Positions 56,344 to 64,000 of a stretch of DNA of 64,000 nucleotides are shown in pieces. Each line of letters opens with the position of its first letter. Position 1 is the first letter of the stretch. Both the position numbers and the translations under genes were made by a program. The stretch spans positions 1 through 64,000 of the forward strand of contig PBFW01000024.1 of assembly GCA_002719955.1 (NCBI GenBank). The letters run 5' to 3'. The stretch comes from Deltaproteobacteria bacterium (lineage in GTDB: Bacteria > Myxococcota_A > UBA9160 > UBA4427). The notes under the pieces are model-generated. The model did not search any database, was not told the origin of the DNA, and saw nothing but the letters and a program-made list of their open reading frames with translations.

Positions 56344-56436
56344 GAGAGCCTCCTTGCCGACGTCGACGGACGACGGTTTCTAGGTAGTCGATGCCAGACA
56401 AGGTTTTGAATCGCCTCGCCGGTCCTCGAAGCTTCG

Positions 56437-57486
56437 CTAGACGTTCAATGGCAGCGTCACGCTTCGCGTGGGCCCCCAGCTCGTGAGGACGGCCGTGTGC
56501 TTGCCGGCCCCGCCCGCGACGAGGATACGGAAATCATCTGGATGGTCGACGCAGGGGAGCCTTTGGTCGAGTTCGGAGTCGGCGTGCATCCAGGGCCGCC
56601 AGCTATCCATCCCCGCGCATCCGCCCTCGGTCAGTTGCAGCCGCGAGAGTCGGGCGTGCTCATAGAGATAGAGCTGAACATCCCGGCGACTCCAGCCATC
56701 TGACGCGATGAGTTGCGCATGTTCCGGACACAGGATGACGAAGACCTCGGCGTCGCAGGCGTAGGTTGCGTTGCTGCCGTGCGCGGCGGCCATCGAGGCG
56801 ATCGTCCGCAGGACGCCACGCGGTTCGATGCTCGTGTGATCCTGTGCGTTGTGCAAACTCTCGGAGATGAAGACGGTGAGGGCACTGGGCGCATCGATGC
56901 CGATCGACGACGGATAGGATCGCCAGGGCGTCGCGGGCAGGTTTTCCGCAATGCAGATTCCGAATTGGCCCGGCTGACCTTGGGTCGTCATGCTCGCTTG
57001 GCCGGCGCGCGTACCACCGGCGTGGGAAAGCACGAATCGCACCGCTCGTCCAACGCTCGAGTTGGCTACCCAGCCCGGGCCGAAGGTGCCATGGCCGGCG
57101 TTGAATCCGAATCGCTCGACGGCTTCGCCGTGAACGATGATGAGGGAGGCTGCGGGGCCTGTCGTGGCCTGTGCGCCTGCGAGGTTTGCCTCGGGTCGGC
57201 ATAGCGCGGCAATGGCCGCGCGGACGATCGGAAAGAGTTCAGAGGGGCAGCCCGCCATGACGGCGTTGATTGCAATGACACGATTGGTGGCTTCGCCCTG
57301 GCGCGGCGGAAGGATGCCGACGAGTTCGTCGGGATCGAAATCGTTATGCTCGAAGAACGCGTCGACTCGAGCCTTCGTGGGCACGACAACGGGAAGGCCA
57401 TCGCCCCAGCCTCGGCTGGTGAGGAACTCCCGGATCTCGGTGGGGTCTTCGGACGGTAACTCGAATCCATCGTGACAGGGTTCCAT
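56437..57486 (-). CDS. Conserved hypothetical protein upstream of the UGSC selenoprotein
   Basis: Starting at ATG 57486 (MEPCHDGFELPSEDPTEIRE), the 349-residue product has blocks typical of an uncharacterised conserved protein: RGWGDGLPVVVPTKARVDAF, AINAVMAGCPSELFPIV, NAGHGTFGPGWVANSSVGRA and GQFGICIAENLPATPW. There is no signal peptide and no membrane helix. Two segments hold Cys residues (AGCPSE and ILCPEHAQL). It is the first gene of the pair and probably works with the selenoprotein. I do not know its activity. It diverges from the PanE-like gene with 101 bases between the start codons. Confidence 0.7.
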   Translation of the reverse strand: MEPCHDGFELPSEDPTEIREFLTSRGWGDGLPVVVPTKARVDAFFEHNDFDPDELVGILPPRQGEATNRVIAINAVMAGCPSELFPIVRAAIAALCRPEANLAGAQATTGPAASLIIVHGEAVERFGFNAGHGTFGPGWVANSSVGRAVRFVLSHAGGTRAGQASMTTQGQPGQFGICIAENLPATPWRSYPSSIGIDAPSALTVFISESLHNAQDHTSIEPRGVLRTIASMAAAHGSNATYACDAEVFVILCPEHAQLIASDGWSRRDVQLYLYEHARLSRLQLTEGGCAGMDSWRPWMHADSELDQRLPCVDHPDDFRILVAGGAGKHTAVLTSWGPTRSVTLPLNV

Positions 57487-57587
57487 CGTGAAACCTATAG
57501 CCGGACCGACTCGAGAGATCAAACCATTGCTTGGCATTGTCGCGAGAGATAGGCTCGGGCCGACTCGCTGCTCAGAGGATCGATTGC

Positions 57588-58577
57588 ATGTCCACAGCTC
57601 GGTACATCATCTACGGAGCAGGGGGGGTTGGTGCGAGTCTCGGGGCGCAGCTTGATCAAGCCGACCGCGAGGTCGTCTTGATCGCACGCGGCGAACATCT
57701 TCGTGCGATCAAGGAGAAGGGGCTCGAGTACCGCACGCCGCATGGGACTACTCGATTGAGGCTTTCCGCGGTGGGCCATCCCGAGGAACTCGAATTTCGT
57801 TCTGGCGATATCATCGTGCTATCGATGAAGACACAGGATTCCCTCGGCGCGCTCGATCAATTGGAGCATTCTGGCGTCGATGATCTCGTGATCCTATGCG
57901 CTCAAAACGGTGTCACCAACGAGCGATGGGCGTTGCGCCGATTCGAGCGGGTCTATGGACTGGCTGTCTGGATCCCCGCATCCTTCACCGGACCGGGCGT
58001 CGTTTCGAATTATGCCCCGGCTGCGCCGATCGACCTCGGGCGGGCGCCGCACGGATTCGACGAGACCGGCCACGATCTCGTTCGCGACCTGCGGGTGTCG
58101 GGCTTCGATGCCGCCGCACGCGAAAACGTGATGGACTGGAAATACACCAAGTTGCTCACGAACATCCAGACGACGATCGATGCGGTCTGCGGCACGCGAG
58201 AGGGCTTGGCGGATGTCTGCGAGCGCCTTCGCGAGGAAGCCGAGGCCTGTTATGTGAAGGCTGGAATCTCGCTCGTCCCCCACGCGGAACACGTCGAGAG
58301 GTTGCGGGGAGCCGCGCTTGCCATGGGCAGGATCGACGGAGCCGCCCGCTCCGGTGGTTCGAGTTCCCAGAGCCTCACCCGAGGCGTTGGCTCGATCGAA
58401 ACCAACTATATCAACGGAGAGATCGTGCTGCTGGGTCGGCTGCACGGCGTCGCGACACCGGCTAATCGAGTCGTCCAGTGCCTTGCGAATCAACTCGCGA
58501 AAGAGGGCGAGGGGGCGACTCCCATCCCGGTGGACACGTTGCATCGGCTGATTCAGGAGCGATCCGGGGCGCTTTGA
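57588..58577 (+). CDS. Ketopantoate reductase-family protein (PanE/ApbA-like)
   Basis: Starting at ATG 57588 after AGAGGAT, the 329-residue product has the Rossmann motif YIIYGAGGVGASLGAQL, then ILCAQNGVTNE and the catalytic Lys region ENVMDWKYTKLLTN. The C-terminal segment YINGEIVLLGRLHGVATPAN fits the substrate motif. True PanE reduces ketopantoate for pantothenate; many paralogues act on other 2-keto acids in degradation. Its neighbours here suggest the latter. Its stop overlaps the amidohydrolase start by 2 bases (TTGA). Confidence 0.85.
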   Translation: MSTARYIIYGAGGVGASLGAQLDQADREVVLIARGEHLRAIKEKGLEYRTPHGTTRLRLSAVGHPEELEFRSGDIIVLSMKTQDSLGALDQLEHSGVDDLVILCAQNGVTNERWALRRFERVYGLAVWIPASFTGPGVVSNYAPAAPIDLGRAPHGFDETGHDLVRDLRVSGFDAAARENVMDWKYTKLLTNIQTTIDAVCGTREGLADVCERLREEAEACYVKAGISLVPHAEHVERLRGAALAMGRIDGAARSGGSSSQSLTRGVGSIETNYINGEIVLLGRLHGVATPANRVVQCLANQLAKEGEGATPIPVDTLHRLIQERSGAL

Positions 58578-59386
58578 TCGATTCGCACGTGCATGTCGTC
58601 TCGGCTGATGAAGAGGCCTATCCGCGCGCGTCAGATTCGCCGGCCGGGGCGCACGCTGCCGCTGCGATCGGTGCGGAGGAGATGCTCGAAATCGTTGATG
58701 ACGCAGGGATCGACCAGGTTGTTCTGGTTCAGTCCTTTGCCGCATACGCCTTCGACAATCGCTACGTGCTCGACATGGCGAGCTCGTATCCGGACCGTTT
58801 CGTCGCGGTCTGTGGAATCGACCCGAAGGCATCGGATGTCGAAGGTGTTGCCGAGGGGTTGGTGCGCGCTGGCGCGTGCGGGTTGCGGGTTCTGGCATTC
58901 ACCGAAGACTTCGAGGCCGAATGTCTTCGGCCGCTGATGCAGGTCGCCGCCGACTCGGGCGTTGCGGTGTGTCTGCTGGCGGTTCCTCGGATTCTAGAGG
59001 GCCTGGGTGACGTGCTTCGGGACTACCCGGACGTGCCGCTGGTGCTCGATCATTGCGGGCTCAAGGGCTTGGACGCTGGCGCGGAAGATCTCGGGGCTCC
59101 CGAATTCTTCGGACTCGCCCAGTTCGAGGCGGTCTACCCGAAGCTGTCGACCCGTGTCTTCGCCCATGCGACCGGTCCGGTCGAGCGGATCGTAGACGTC
59201 CTGGTGGACCGCTTCGGCGCGAGTCGGCTGATGTGGGGATCCGATTTTCCGGCTTCCCCGGTAGAATCCTATGGGGCGGCTGTGCGCGAGGCCCGAGAGT
59301 TGATCGCGCGGTTGGATGCGGCCGGTCTCGAGGAAATCCTGAACGGAACGGCGAACCGAGTCTTTCGACTGGGCTCGGCAAATTGA
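58574..59386 (+). CDS. Amidohydrolase 2-family hydrolase
   Basis: The TTG start at 58574 overlaps the stop of the PanE-like gene and is preceded by CAGGAG. The 270-residue TIM barrel has the metal motif LIDSHVHVV, then PLVLDHCGLKGLD and the Asp in RLMWGSDFPASPVES. This is the PF04909 group that includes 2-pyrone-4,6-dicarboxylate lactonase and decarboxylases. The substrate is probably an aromatic or lactone intermediate; this is an inference. A second SDR gene follows after 10 bases. Confidence 0.83.
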   Translation: MIDSHVHVVSADEEAYPRASDSPAGAHAAAAIGAEEMLEIVDDAGIDQVVLVQSFAAYAFDNRYVLDMASSYPDRFVAVCGIDPKASDVEGVAEGLVRAGACGLRVLAFTEDFEAECLRPLMQVAADSGVAVCLLAVPRILEGLGDVLRDYPDVPLVLDHCGLKGLDAGAEDLGAPEFFGLAQFEAVYPKLSTRVFAHATGPVERIVDVLVDRFGASRLMWGSDFPASPVESYGAAVREARELIARLDAAGLEEILNGTANRVFRLGSAN

Positions 59387-59396
59387 GGGGAACCCT

Positions 59397-60230
59397 ATGG
59401 ATCTTCAACTCGAGGGAAAGGTCGCGCTCGTGACCGGAGGCAGCCGAGGCATCGGGCTCGCGATCGGACATTCGCTCGCGGCCGAAGGGGTCAAAGTCGT
59501 TGTCGCAGCGCGAACCCAGTCGGACGTGGATCAGGCAGCCCAGGAGATTGAGGCACAGCATGGGGCGCAAACGCTGGGGGTCGTTGCAGACGTCAAGAGC
59601 GCCGAGGATGTGGAACGGGCCGTGGAATCGTCCGCTTCGGCTTTTGGTGGAGTCGATATTCTTGTCAGCAATGCGGGCGTGCCGGGGGGGATCGGGTTCG
59701 GCCCGCTAGAGACGCTCGACGACAGCCTCGTCCTGATGGACATCGAGACGAAATTCTTGGGCGCCTTGCGGGCCGCACGAGCCGTTGCTCCACACATGAA
59801 GAAGAATGGCTGGGGTCGCATCATTGGAGTGATCGGATTGTCGGCGCGTTATTCGAGTCGATACCCCTCGGAGCGCAACCCGGAAGGGGCCTTCAACTAC
59901 TCAGGCGGACCCAGGAACCTCGCCGTGGCGCATCTCATGAGAACGCTGTCCCATGAACTCGGTGACGCCGGTGTCACCGCGAATGCGGTCTTGCCGGGCG
60001 CGACCATGACTGAAGATCTCGCAGCGATGATTGATAGGAGGGCCAAGGCGACCGGGCAGGATCCCGCGGAGTTGCGCAGACTTGCCGCCAGTGGCAACGC
60101 GATCGGTCGATGGGTGGAGTCGAGCGAAGTCGCTGACGTTGTGACCTTCGTGGCATCGCCCCGTGCGGCTTCGATTTCGGGCGAAGTCATCGCCGCCAGC
60201 GGGGGAGCTGGGATGGGAGTCTTCACTTGA
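59397..60230 (+). CDS. SDR-family oxidoreductase (atypical active site)
   Basis: The 277-residue protein has a canonical nucleotide loop TGGSRGIGLAIGHSLAA and NAGVPGG. The usual YxxxK is not found; the equivalent segment reads NYSGGPRNLAVAHLMRTL, with Pro where Lys is expected and Arg one position later. The residue normally Ser lies in GVIGLSARYSS. The C-terminus (GEVIAASGGAGMGVF) is normal. It is likely a non-classical SDR of degradation pathways. It ends the PanE-amidohydrolase-SDR run. Confidence 0.8.
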   Translation: MDLQLEGKVALVTGGSRGIGLAIGHSLAAEGVKVVVAARTQSDVDQAAQEIEAQHGAQTLGVVADVKSAEDVERAVESSASAFGGVDILVSNAGVPGGIGFGPLETLDDSLVLMDIETKFLGALRAARAVAPHMKKNGWGRIIGVIGLSARYSSRYPSERNPEGAFNYSGGPRNLAVAHLMRTLSHELGDAGVTANAVLPGATMTEDLAAMIDRRAKATGQDPAELRRLAASGNAIGRWVESSEVADVVTFVASPRAASISGEVIAASGGAGMGVFT

Positions 60231-60784
60231 TGAGGGATGCCACTCTCCACGCGGCGGGAGTCGCAGTCACGTGCTGGGATCCCGCTTGGATAGCCGGCGG
60301 AGTTTTGGCATGTGACTCAGTCATGCATTCTTGGGGAAGCCGACCATTCCAAGCTCAGCGGAGGACCTGATCACACGAACCTGATTTGCGAGGCTTTCGG
60401 GCGAGCGTGATTCGCGGCACGACCACTCATCCCTTGATTTTCGAGAACGTGAGTTCCTTGCATGAGATCAGTCCCGTCGCGCGGGACGGCCATTGGGACG
60501 AAGGCTTCATGCGCATGCCCTCGGGCGAAGGGCGGTTCCTGGCTGCCATCTTGACAGACGGAGGAACTCAGGGAGTACGCACCCTCCAGGTTTTACGAGG
60601 CGACCTTACTTTGATCCGCAGGACCGATATTGGCCGCTGGGGTTTTGAGCAATACGATGCACTGCCGGAAAGTATTTGGGGATGGCATTTTGGCCTCGTA
60701 TAGGTATAGGTGTAGTCATATGGATTTGCGGGCGGGATCGGGCTTGATCGATTGCTTGGCTCGGCACGGGAGGTAAGGTCGGCG
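60231..60784. other. Intergenic stretch, nothing certain
   Basis: About 550 bases with slightly lower GC. One plus-strand frame (60386-60703, 105 residues, ending DALPESIWGWHFGLV) looks more protein-like than average. It has no recognised domain or RBS, so I do not call it a gene. A repeat of TAGGTATAGG type lies near 60703. Confidence 0.3.
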
Positions 60785-61276
60785 ATGAGCGACTTCGACA
60801 AGGCACTGATTCCGGGCGATGCCACGGAGTTCATGGAGCGCAACGGGCGGACCTTCATGATCACGCTTCGCAAGGACGGTTCTCCCACCGGCCATCCGAT
60901 GGCTGGATTCTTCGGCGGAGCGCTCTACCTGAACATGTACGCTGCGAGCGCGAAATCCAAGAACCTCGGGCGTGACGATCGGATCTGCTGTGTCGTCACG
61001 AATCCCTCCGACGCGCCCGCCTTCGAGGCGGCCGTTTATCGCGGGAGGGCGAGGAAGGTGCCGGCCGAGGAGGTCTTCTCGGAGGACGTACCGCAGGGCC
61101 TCGCCTGGGCGCGCAACCCCCGCAGCGAGGGCTCGCAGGAACAACCCGACATTCCGCCCGAAGACCAGCGGAAGATCGGAGAAACGGCGGGCCGCATCAC
61201 GCGCGGTGTCCGCATAATCTACGAGATCGTCCCCACCGAGGTGGGGATGATCGCAGCTACCCGGCCCGAGGACTAG
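60785..61276 (+). CDS. Split-barrel flavin/F420-type pyridoxamine-oxidase-like protein
   Basis: Starting at ATG 60785 with GGGAGGTAAGG upstream, the 163-residue product has the PPOX split-barrel pattern: RTFMITLRKDGSPTGHPMA, LYLNMYAASAKSKNLGRDD, then VYRGRARKVPAEE. Members bind FMN or F420 and reduce diverse compounds, or act in biliverdin or quinone reduction. It is one of two adjacent genes of this kind, probably co-transcribed (8 bases between). Confidence 0.8.
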   Translation: MSDFDKALIPGDATEFMERNGRTFMITLRKDGSPTGHPMAGFFGGALYLNMYAASAKSKNLGRDDRICCVVTNPSDAPAFEAAVYRGRARKVPAEEVFSEDVPQGLAWARNPRSEGSQEQPDIPPEDQRKIGETAGRITRGVRIIYEIVPTEVGMIAATRPED

Positions 61277-61283
61277 ATCACCC

Positions 61284-61727
61284 ATGGCACGAGAACACGC
61301 CACGATCAAGATGGACGCGGAAGAGGTTGCGAAGTTCGCCTCCGGCGAATTTCGCTGCATCATCGGGACGCTCGACGACGACGGAGGGCCGTGGGGCGAC
61401 GCCGCGTCGTGTGTCTTCCGTGACGAGCGAATGTACTTTCGTTTGCCCGTGGGCAGCCGAAGCTTGCGGAATCTCGATCGGGACGACCGGGTCTCCTGCA
61501 CGATCGAGTCCCATCCCTCCGGCGCAGACTACTACACGATCAAGGCCGCCATCTTCCACGGTCGCGCGGAGCGAGCGCAGGGTGGGGCCGAGCGGGAGCT
61601 GGCCGGTGCATTCGCGGACCGGCCGGACCCCGTCGACGGCGGCACCGAGGGGACGATCTTCTCGGTGGGTGCGGATGACGTGGTGAGCTTCGACTTTGCG
61701 AAGATCGTCAGGCGCTTCGATCAGTAG
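61284..61727 (+). CDS. Second split-barrel PPOX-like protein
   Basis: A 147-residue protein of the same fold as the gene before it: FRCIIGTLDDDGGPWGDAAS, MYFRLPVGSRSLRNLDRDDR and YYTIKAAIFHGRAERAQGGA. It is only distantly similar to its neighbour, so this may be an old duplication. It may act as a partner or separate flavoprotein. Confidence 0.78.
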   Translation: MAREHATIKMDAEEVAKFASGEFRCIIGTLDDDGGPWGDAASCVFRDERMYFRLPVGSRSLRNLDRDDRVSCTIESHPSGADYYTIKAAIFHGRAERAQGGAERELAGAFADRPDPVDGGTEGTIFSVGADDVVSFDFAKIVRRFDQ

Positions 61728-61786
61728 CCGTTCGGGTAGTCGGGCGAACAAGAGGAATGCCGTTGAGCGAGAAGGAGCCGCGATCG

Positions 61787-64000
61787 ATGTCTGCCAGCCG
61801 GGGGTTCCTCTCGGATATCCGGGTGCTCGAACTCGCCGACGAGCAGAGCGAGTTCTGCGGCAAGCTCCTCGCTGGAGCCGGCGCCGACGTCGTCAAGATC
61901 GAGCCGCCAGGGGGAAGCCCCACGCGCCGCATCGGTCCCTTTGTTGACGACGTCCCGGATCCGGAGAAGAGCCTCCACTTCTGGCACTACAACTTCGGCA
62001 AGCGGAGCGTGGTGCTCGATCTCGCGGAGCGCGATGGGCAGGAGCGGTTCAAACGACTCGTCGCAGAAGCGGACGTCGTCCTCGAGTCCCACCGCCCCGG
62101 CCATCTCGACGGTCTCGGGCTCGGCTACGACGCGCTGCGGGAGATCAATCCGGGGCTCGTGATGGCGTCCATCAGCCCCTTCGGTCAGACGGGGCCCCGG
62201 CGCGACTGGCAGGGCTCGGACCTCGTTCATCTGGCCCTCGGCGGCGTGATGATGTGCACCGGCTACGACCCCACGCCGGAGGGTCAGTACGACACGCCGC
62301 CCATTGCGCCCCAGATGTGGCACGCGAGCCATATCGTCGGCAGCCAGACGGTCGATGCCATCCTCGGAGCGCTGCTCTACAGAGAGCGGACGGGTCGCGG
62401 CCAGCACATCGACGCATCGATTCACCGAGCGGTGAGCTGCAATACGGGAACGGATGTCCCCTTCTACGTCTTCAGCCGCAAGCCCACCTATCGCCAGACG
62501 GCGCGCTACGGCATGCCCCGGATCGTTCCCGAGACGCTCGCTACGACCAAGGACGGGCGCCACGTGTTGGCCTTCGTCTCCGCGGAGTTCAAGATCGGTC
62601 GCGAGCACAACAAATGGGTCGAGATGCTCGATCGACACGGCGCCGCGGATGACCTCACAGACGCGAAGTACCAGGATCTCGAGTACGTGCTGAGGCCAGA
62701 GGTCATTCGTCATTTCCATGCCGTCGCGAGGCGCTGGGTCTCCGGCTATAAATTCGACCGAGACGTGTGGAAGGAGGCGCAGGCCCTTCGTCTCCATTGG
62801 GCGCCCGTGCGCAAGCCCGAGGAGAACCTGGACGACCCACACTGGCGCGAGCGCGCCACCTTCAATGCCGTCCACCACGAAGAGCTCGATCGGAGCATCG
62901 ATTATCCCTCCGCGCCCTGGCTGGCCGAGGAGTGCCCGTGGCGAACAGAGCCGCGTGCACCACGTCTGGGCGAGCACGACGAGGAGGTCCTGCGGGCGAC
63001 GAACTCGCCGTCGTCGCGGCCGCCGCGACGCGCGGCGCTCCCCCTCTCAGCGGAACCCGGCGGCGAGCCGCCCTTCGCGCTCTCGGACGTGCGGATCCTC
63101 GATCTCTCCTGGGTGGTCGCCGGCGCGGCCGGGCCTCGAGTGCTGGCTTCGATGGGGGCCGAGGTGATCCGCGTCGAGTGGAAGGGGCGCCTCGACACGG
63201 TTCGCACGAGCGGCGGCATCCCGGTGGGTGAGGAGCGCGAGCGCGTGTTGAGCGGCGAGCCCCTCTTCCCGACGACGGTCGGCGTCAACCAAGGAAGCAC
63301 GTTCGCCGAGGTGAACCCGGGCAAGCTCAGCGTCGGTCTGAATTTGAAATCACCGCGGGGTGTCGAGCTCCTCCACGAGCTGGTCCGCATCAGCGATGTC
63401 GTCGTCGAGAACTTCACCGCGCGAACGCTCGAGGGCTTCGGCGCCACCTACGAATCGATGCGAAAAGTGAAGCCCGACATCATCTACATGCAGCAGCCCG
63501 GATTCGGAAAACAGGGGCTCTACGACCAGTTCCTCTCCTCCGCACCGGTGGGGGAGGCCTTCTCCGGGCTCACGGAGATGGCCGGCATGCCGACGCCCTA
63601 TCCGCCCTGTGGCTGGGGCTACCTATATCTCGACTGGAGCGCATCCTACTACTGCGCGATGGCGATGCTGGCCGCGCTCTATCACCGCGCTCGAACGGGC
63701 AGAGGGCAATACATCGACGGATCGCTCGGGGAACCCGGGCTCCTGCTGACCGGGACCGCGATCCTGGACCAACAGGTCAACGGTCGCTCGTGGGAGCGCA
63801 TTGGCAACACCTCGCCCTACAAGCTGGCCTGCCCGCACGGTGCCTACCGCTGTCGCGGAGAGGACCGCTGGATCGCCATCGCGGTCTTCGATGACGAGCA
63901 GTGGAAGGCCTTGCCCGGCGTTCTCGGCGATCCGATCTGGATGGGCGAGCCGGAGATGGCGTCACTCGAGTCGCGCCTGCGCCAGCGCGCGCAGCTCGAT
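61787..64000 (+). CDS. Tandem-domain CaiB/BaiF CoA-transferase (3' end beyond the window)
   Basis: The ATG at 61787 is preceded by AAGGAG 9 bases upstream; an ATG at 61757 in frame is less well placed. 738 codons are open to the window edge with no stop. There are two family-III CoA-transferase domains. The first (to about residue 390) has SDIRVLELADEQSEFCGKLL and the Asp motif RGQHIDASIHRAV. The second begins near 420 with LSDVRILDLSWVVAGAAGPR and has RGQYIDGSLGEPG. Family members move CoA between acids; two-domain forms occur in degradation of aromatic or steroid acids. This fits the surrounding neighbourhood. Confidence 0.88.
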   Translation, partial: MSASRGFLSDIRVLELADEQSEFCGKLLAGAGADVVKIEPPGGSPTRRIGPFVDDVPDPEKSLHFWHYNFGKRSVVLDLAERDGQERFKRLVAEADVVLESHRPGHLDGLGLGYDALREINPGLVMASISPFGQTGPRRDWQGSDLVHLALGGVMMCTGYDPTPEGQYDTPPIAPQMWHASHIVGSQTVDAILGALLYRERTGRGQHIDASIHRAVSCNTGTDVPFYVFSRKPTYRQTARYGMPRIVPETLATTKDGRHVLAFVSAEFKIGREHNKWVEMLDRHGAADDLTDAKYQDLEYVLRPEVIRHFHAVARRWVSGYKFDRDVWKEAQALRLHWAPVRKPEENLDDPHWRERATFNAVHHEELDRSIDYPSAPWLAEECPWRTEPRAPRLGEHDEEVLRATNSPSSRPPRRAALPLSAEPGGEPPFALSDVRILDLSWVVAGAAGPRVLASMGAEVIRVEWKGRLDTVRTSGGIPVGEERERVLSGEPLFPTTVGVNQGSTFAEVNPGKLSVGLNLKSPRGVELLHELVRISDVVVENFTARTLEGFGATYESMRKVKPDIIYMQQPGFGKQGLYDQFLSSAPVGEAFSGLTEMAGMPTPYPPCGWGYLYLDWSASYYCAMAMLAALYHRARTGRGQYIDGSLGEPGLLLTGTAILDQQVNGRSWERIGNTSPYKLACPHGAYRCRGEDRWIAIAVFDDEQWKALPGVLGDPIWMGEPEMASLESRLRQRAQLD

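Noticed and set aside
55648..56409. Plus-strand frame of 253 codons opposite the selenoprotein gene
   Set aside because: No domain, no RBS; the minus strand has family homology and a strong Shine-Dalgarno.

Overview
The window is about 65% GC bacterial chromosome. It opens with the end of an rRNA operon (23S 3' end, 5S, terminator). Hopanoid transport (HpnN), F420-type flavoenzymes, a Ser/Thr kinase with a sulfatase-modifying-like domain, a TIGR03790-type lipoprotein, AGCS symport and much CoA-linked and GMC-oxidoreductase metabolism all fit an uncultured member of the Deltaproteobacteria sensu lato (Myxococcota or Desulfobacterota-like). That placement is inferred from gene content only.

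Layout. 1-690: rRNA end. 995-14130: housekeeping and envelope genes, namely glyoxalase I, a diadenylate cyclase fused to a YbbR domain, HpnN, a divergent SelO-like pseudokinase, an FHA protein convergent with a Ser/Thr kinase, phosphatidylserine decarboxylase, an acyl-CoA carboxylase beta chain and a phosphoesterase. 14317-23227: enoyl-CoA hydratase, an eroded EAL-HDOD pseudogene, a GMC oxidoreductase with its small partner, a secreted metallopeptidase, an outer-membrane protein, a CusF-SCO fusion and a ThiO-like oxidase. 23341-32325: giant helicase Lhr, a beta-hydroxyacid dehydrogenase, the TIGR03790 lipoprotein and EttA. 32543-38128: a TetR regulator followed by SDR, AhpD-like, sugar isomerase, Gfo/Idh/MocA and ThuA-like genes, probably a carbohydrate or cyclitol degradation set. 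38254-46993: LLM flavoenzyme, monoheme exported protein, alanine symporter, ADP-forming acyl-CoA synthetase, GcvR-like ACT protein, winged-helix regulator and TerB-like protein. 47136-52486: frameshifted DUF1295 pseudogene, acyl-CoA ligase, ClpP-like protease, IscA/ErpA with its Rrf2 regulator, MoaA.

52487-64000 is the accessory end. It holds decayed gene remnants, a second GMC and small-partner module, a transposase remnant, and a degradative-looking neighbourhood: UGSC-motif protein, uncharacterised partner, PanE-like reductase, amidohydrolase, SDR, two split-barrel flavoproteins and a tandem-domain CoA transferase cut by the window edge.

The most interesting item is at 55828-56343 on the minus strand. 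An in-frame TGA falls exactly at the U of a UGSC motif (D-U-G-S-C-T-S-W). It is followed after 11 bases by a perfect 8-bp hairpin with a GUC loop, 19 bases from the TGA, which has the geometry of a bacterial SECIS element. With a strong Shine-Dalgarno in front and family-like sequence on both sides of the TGA, this is very probably a selenoprotein that normal gene calling would split in two.
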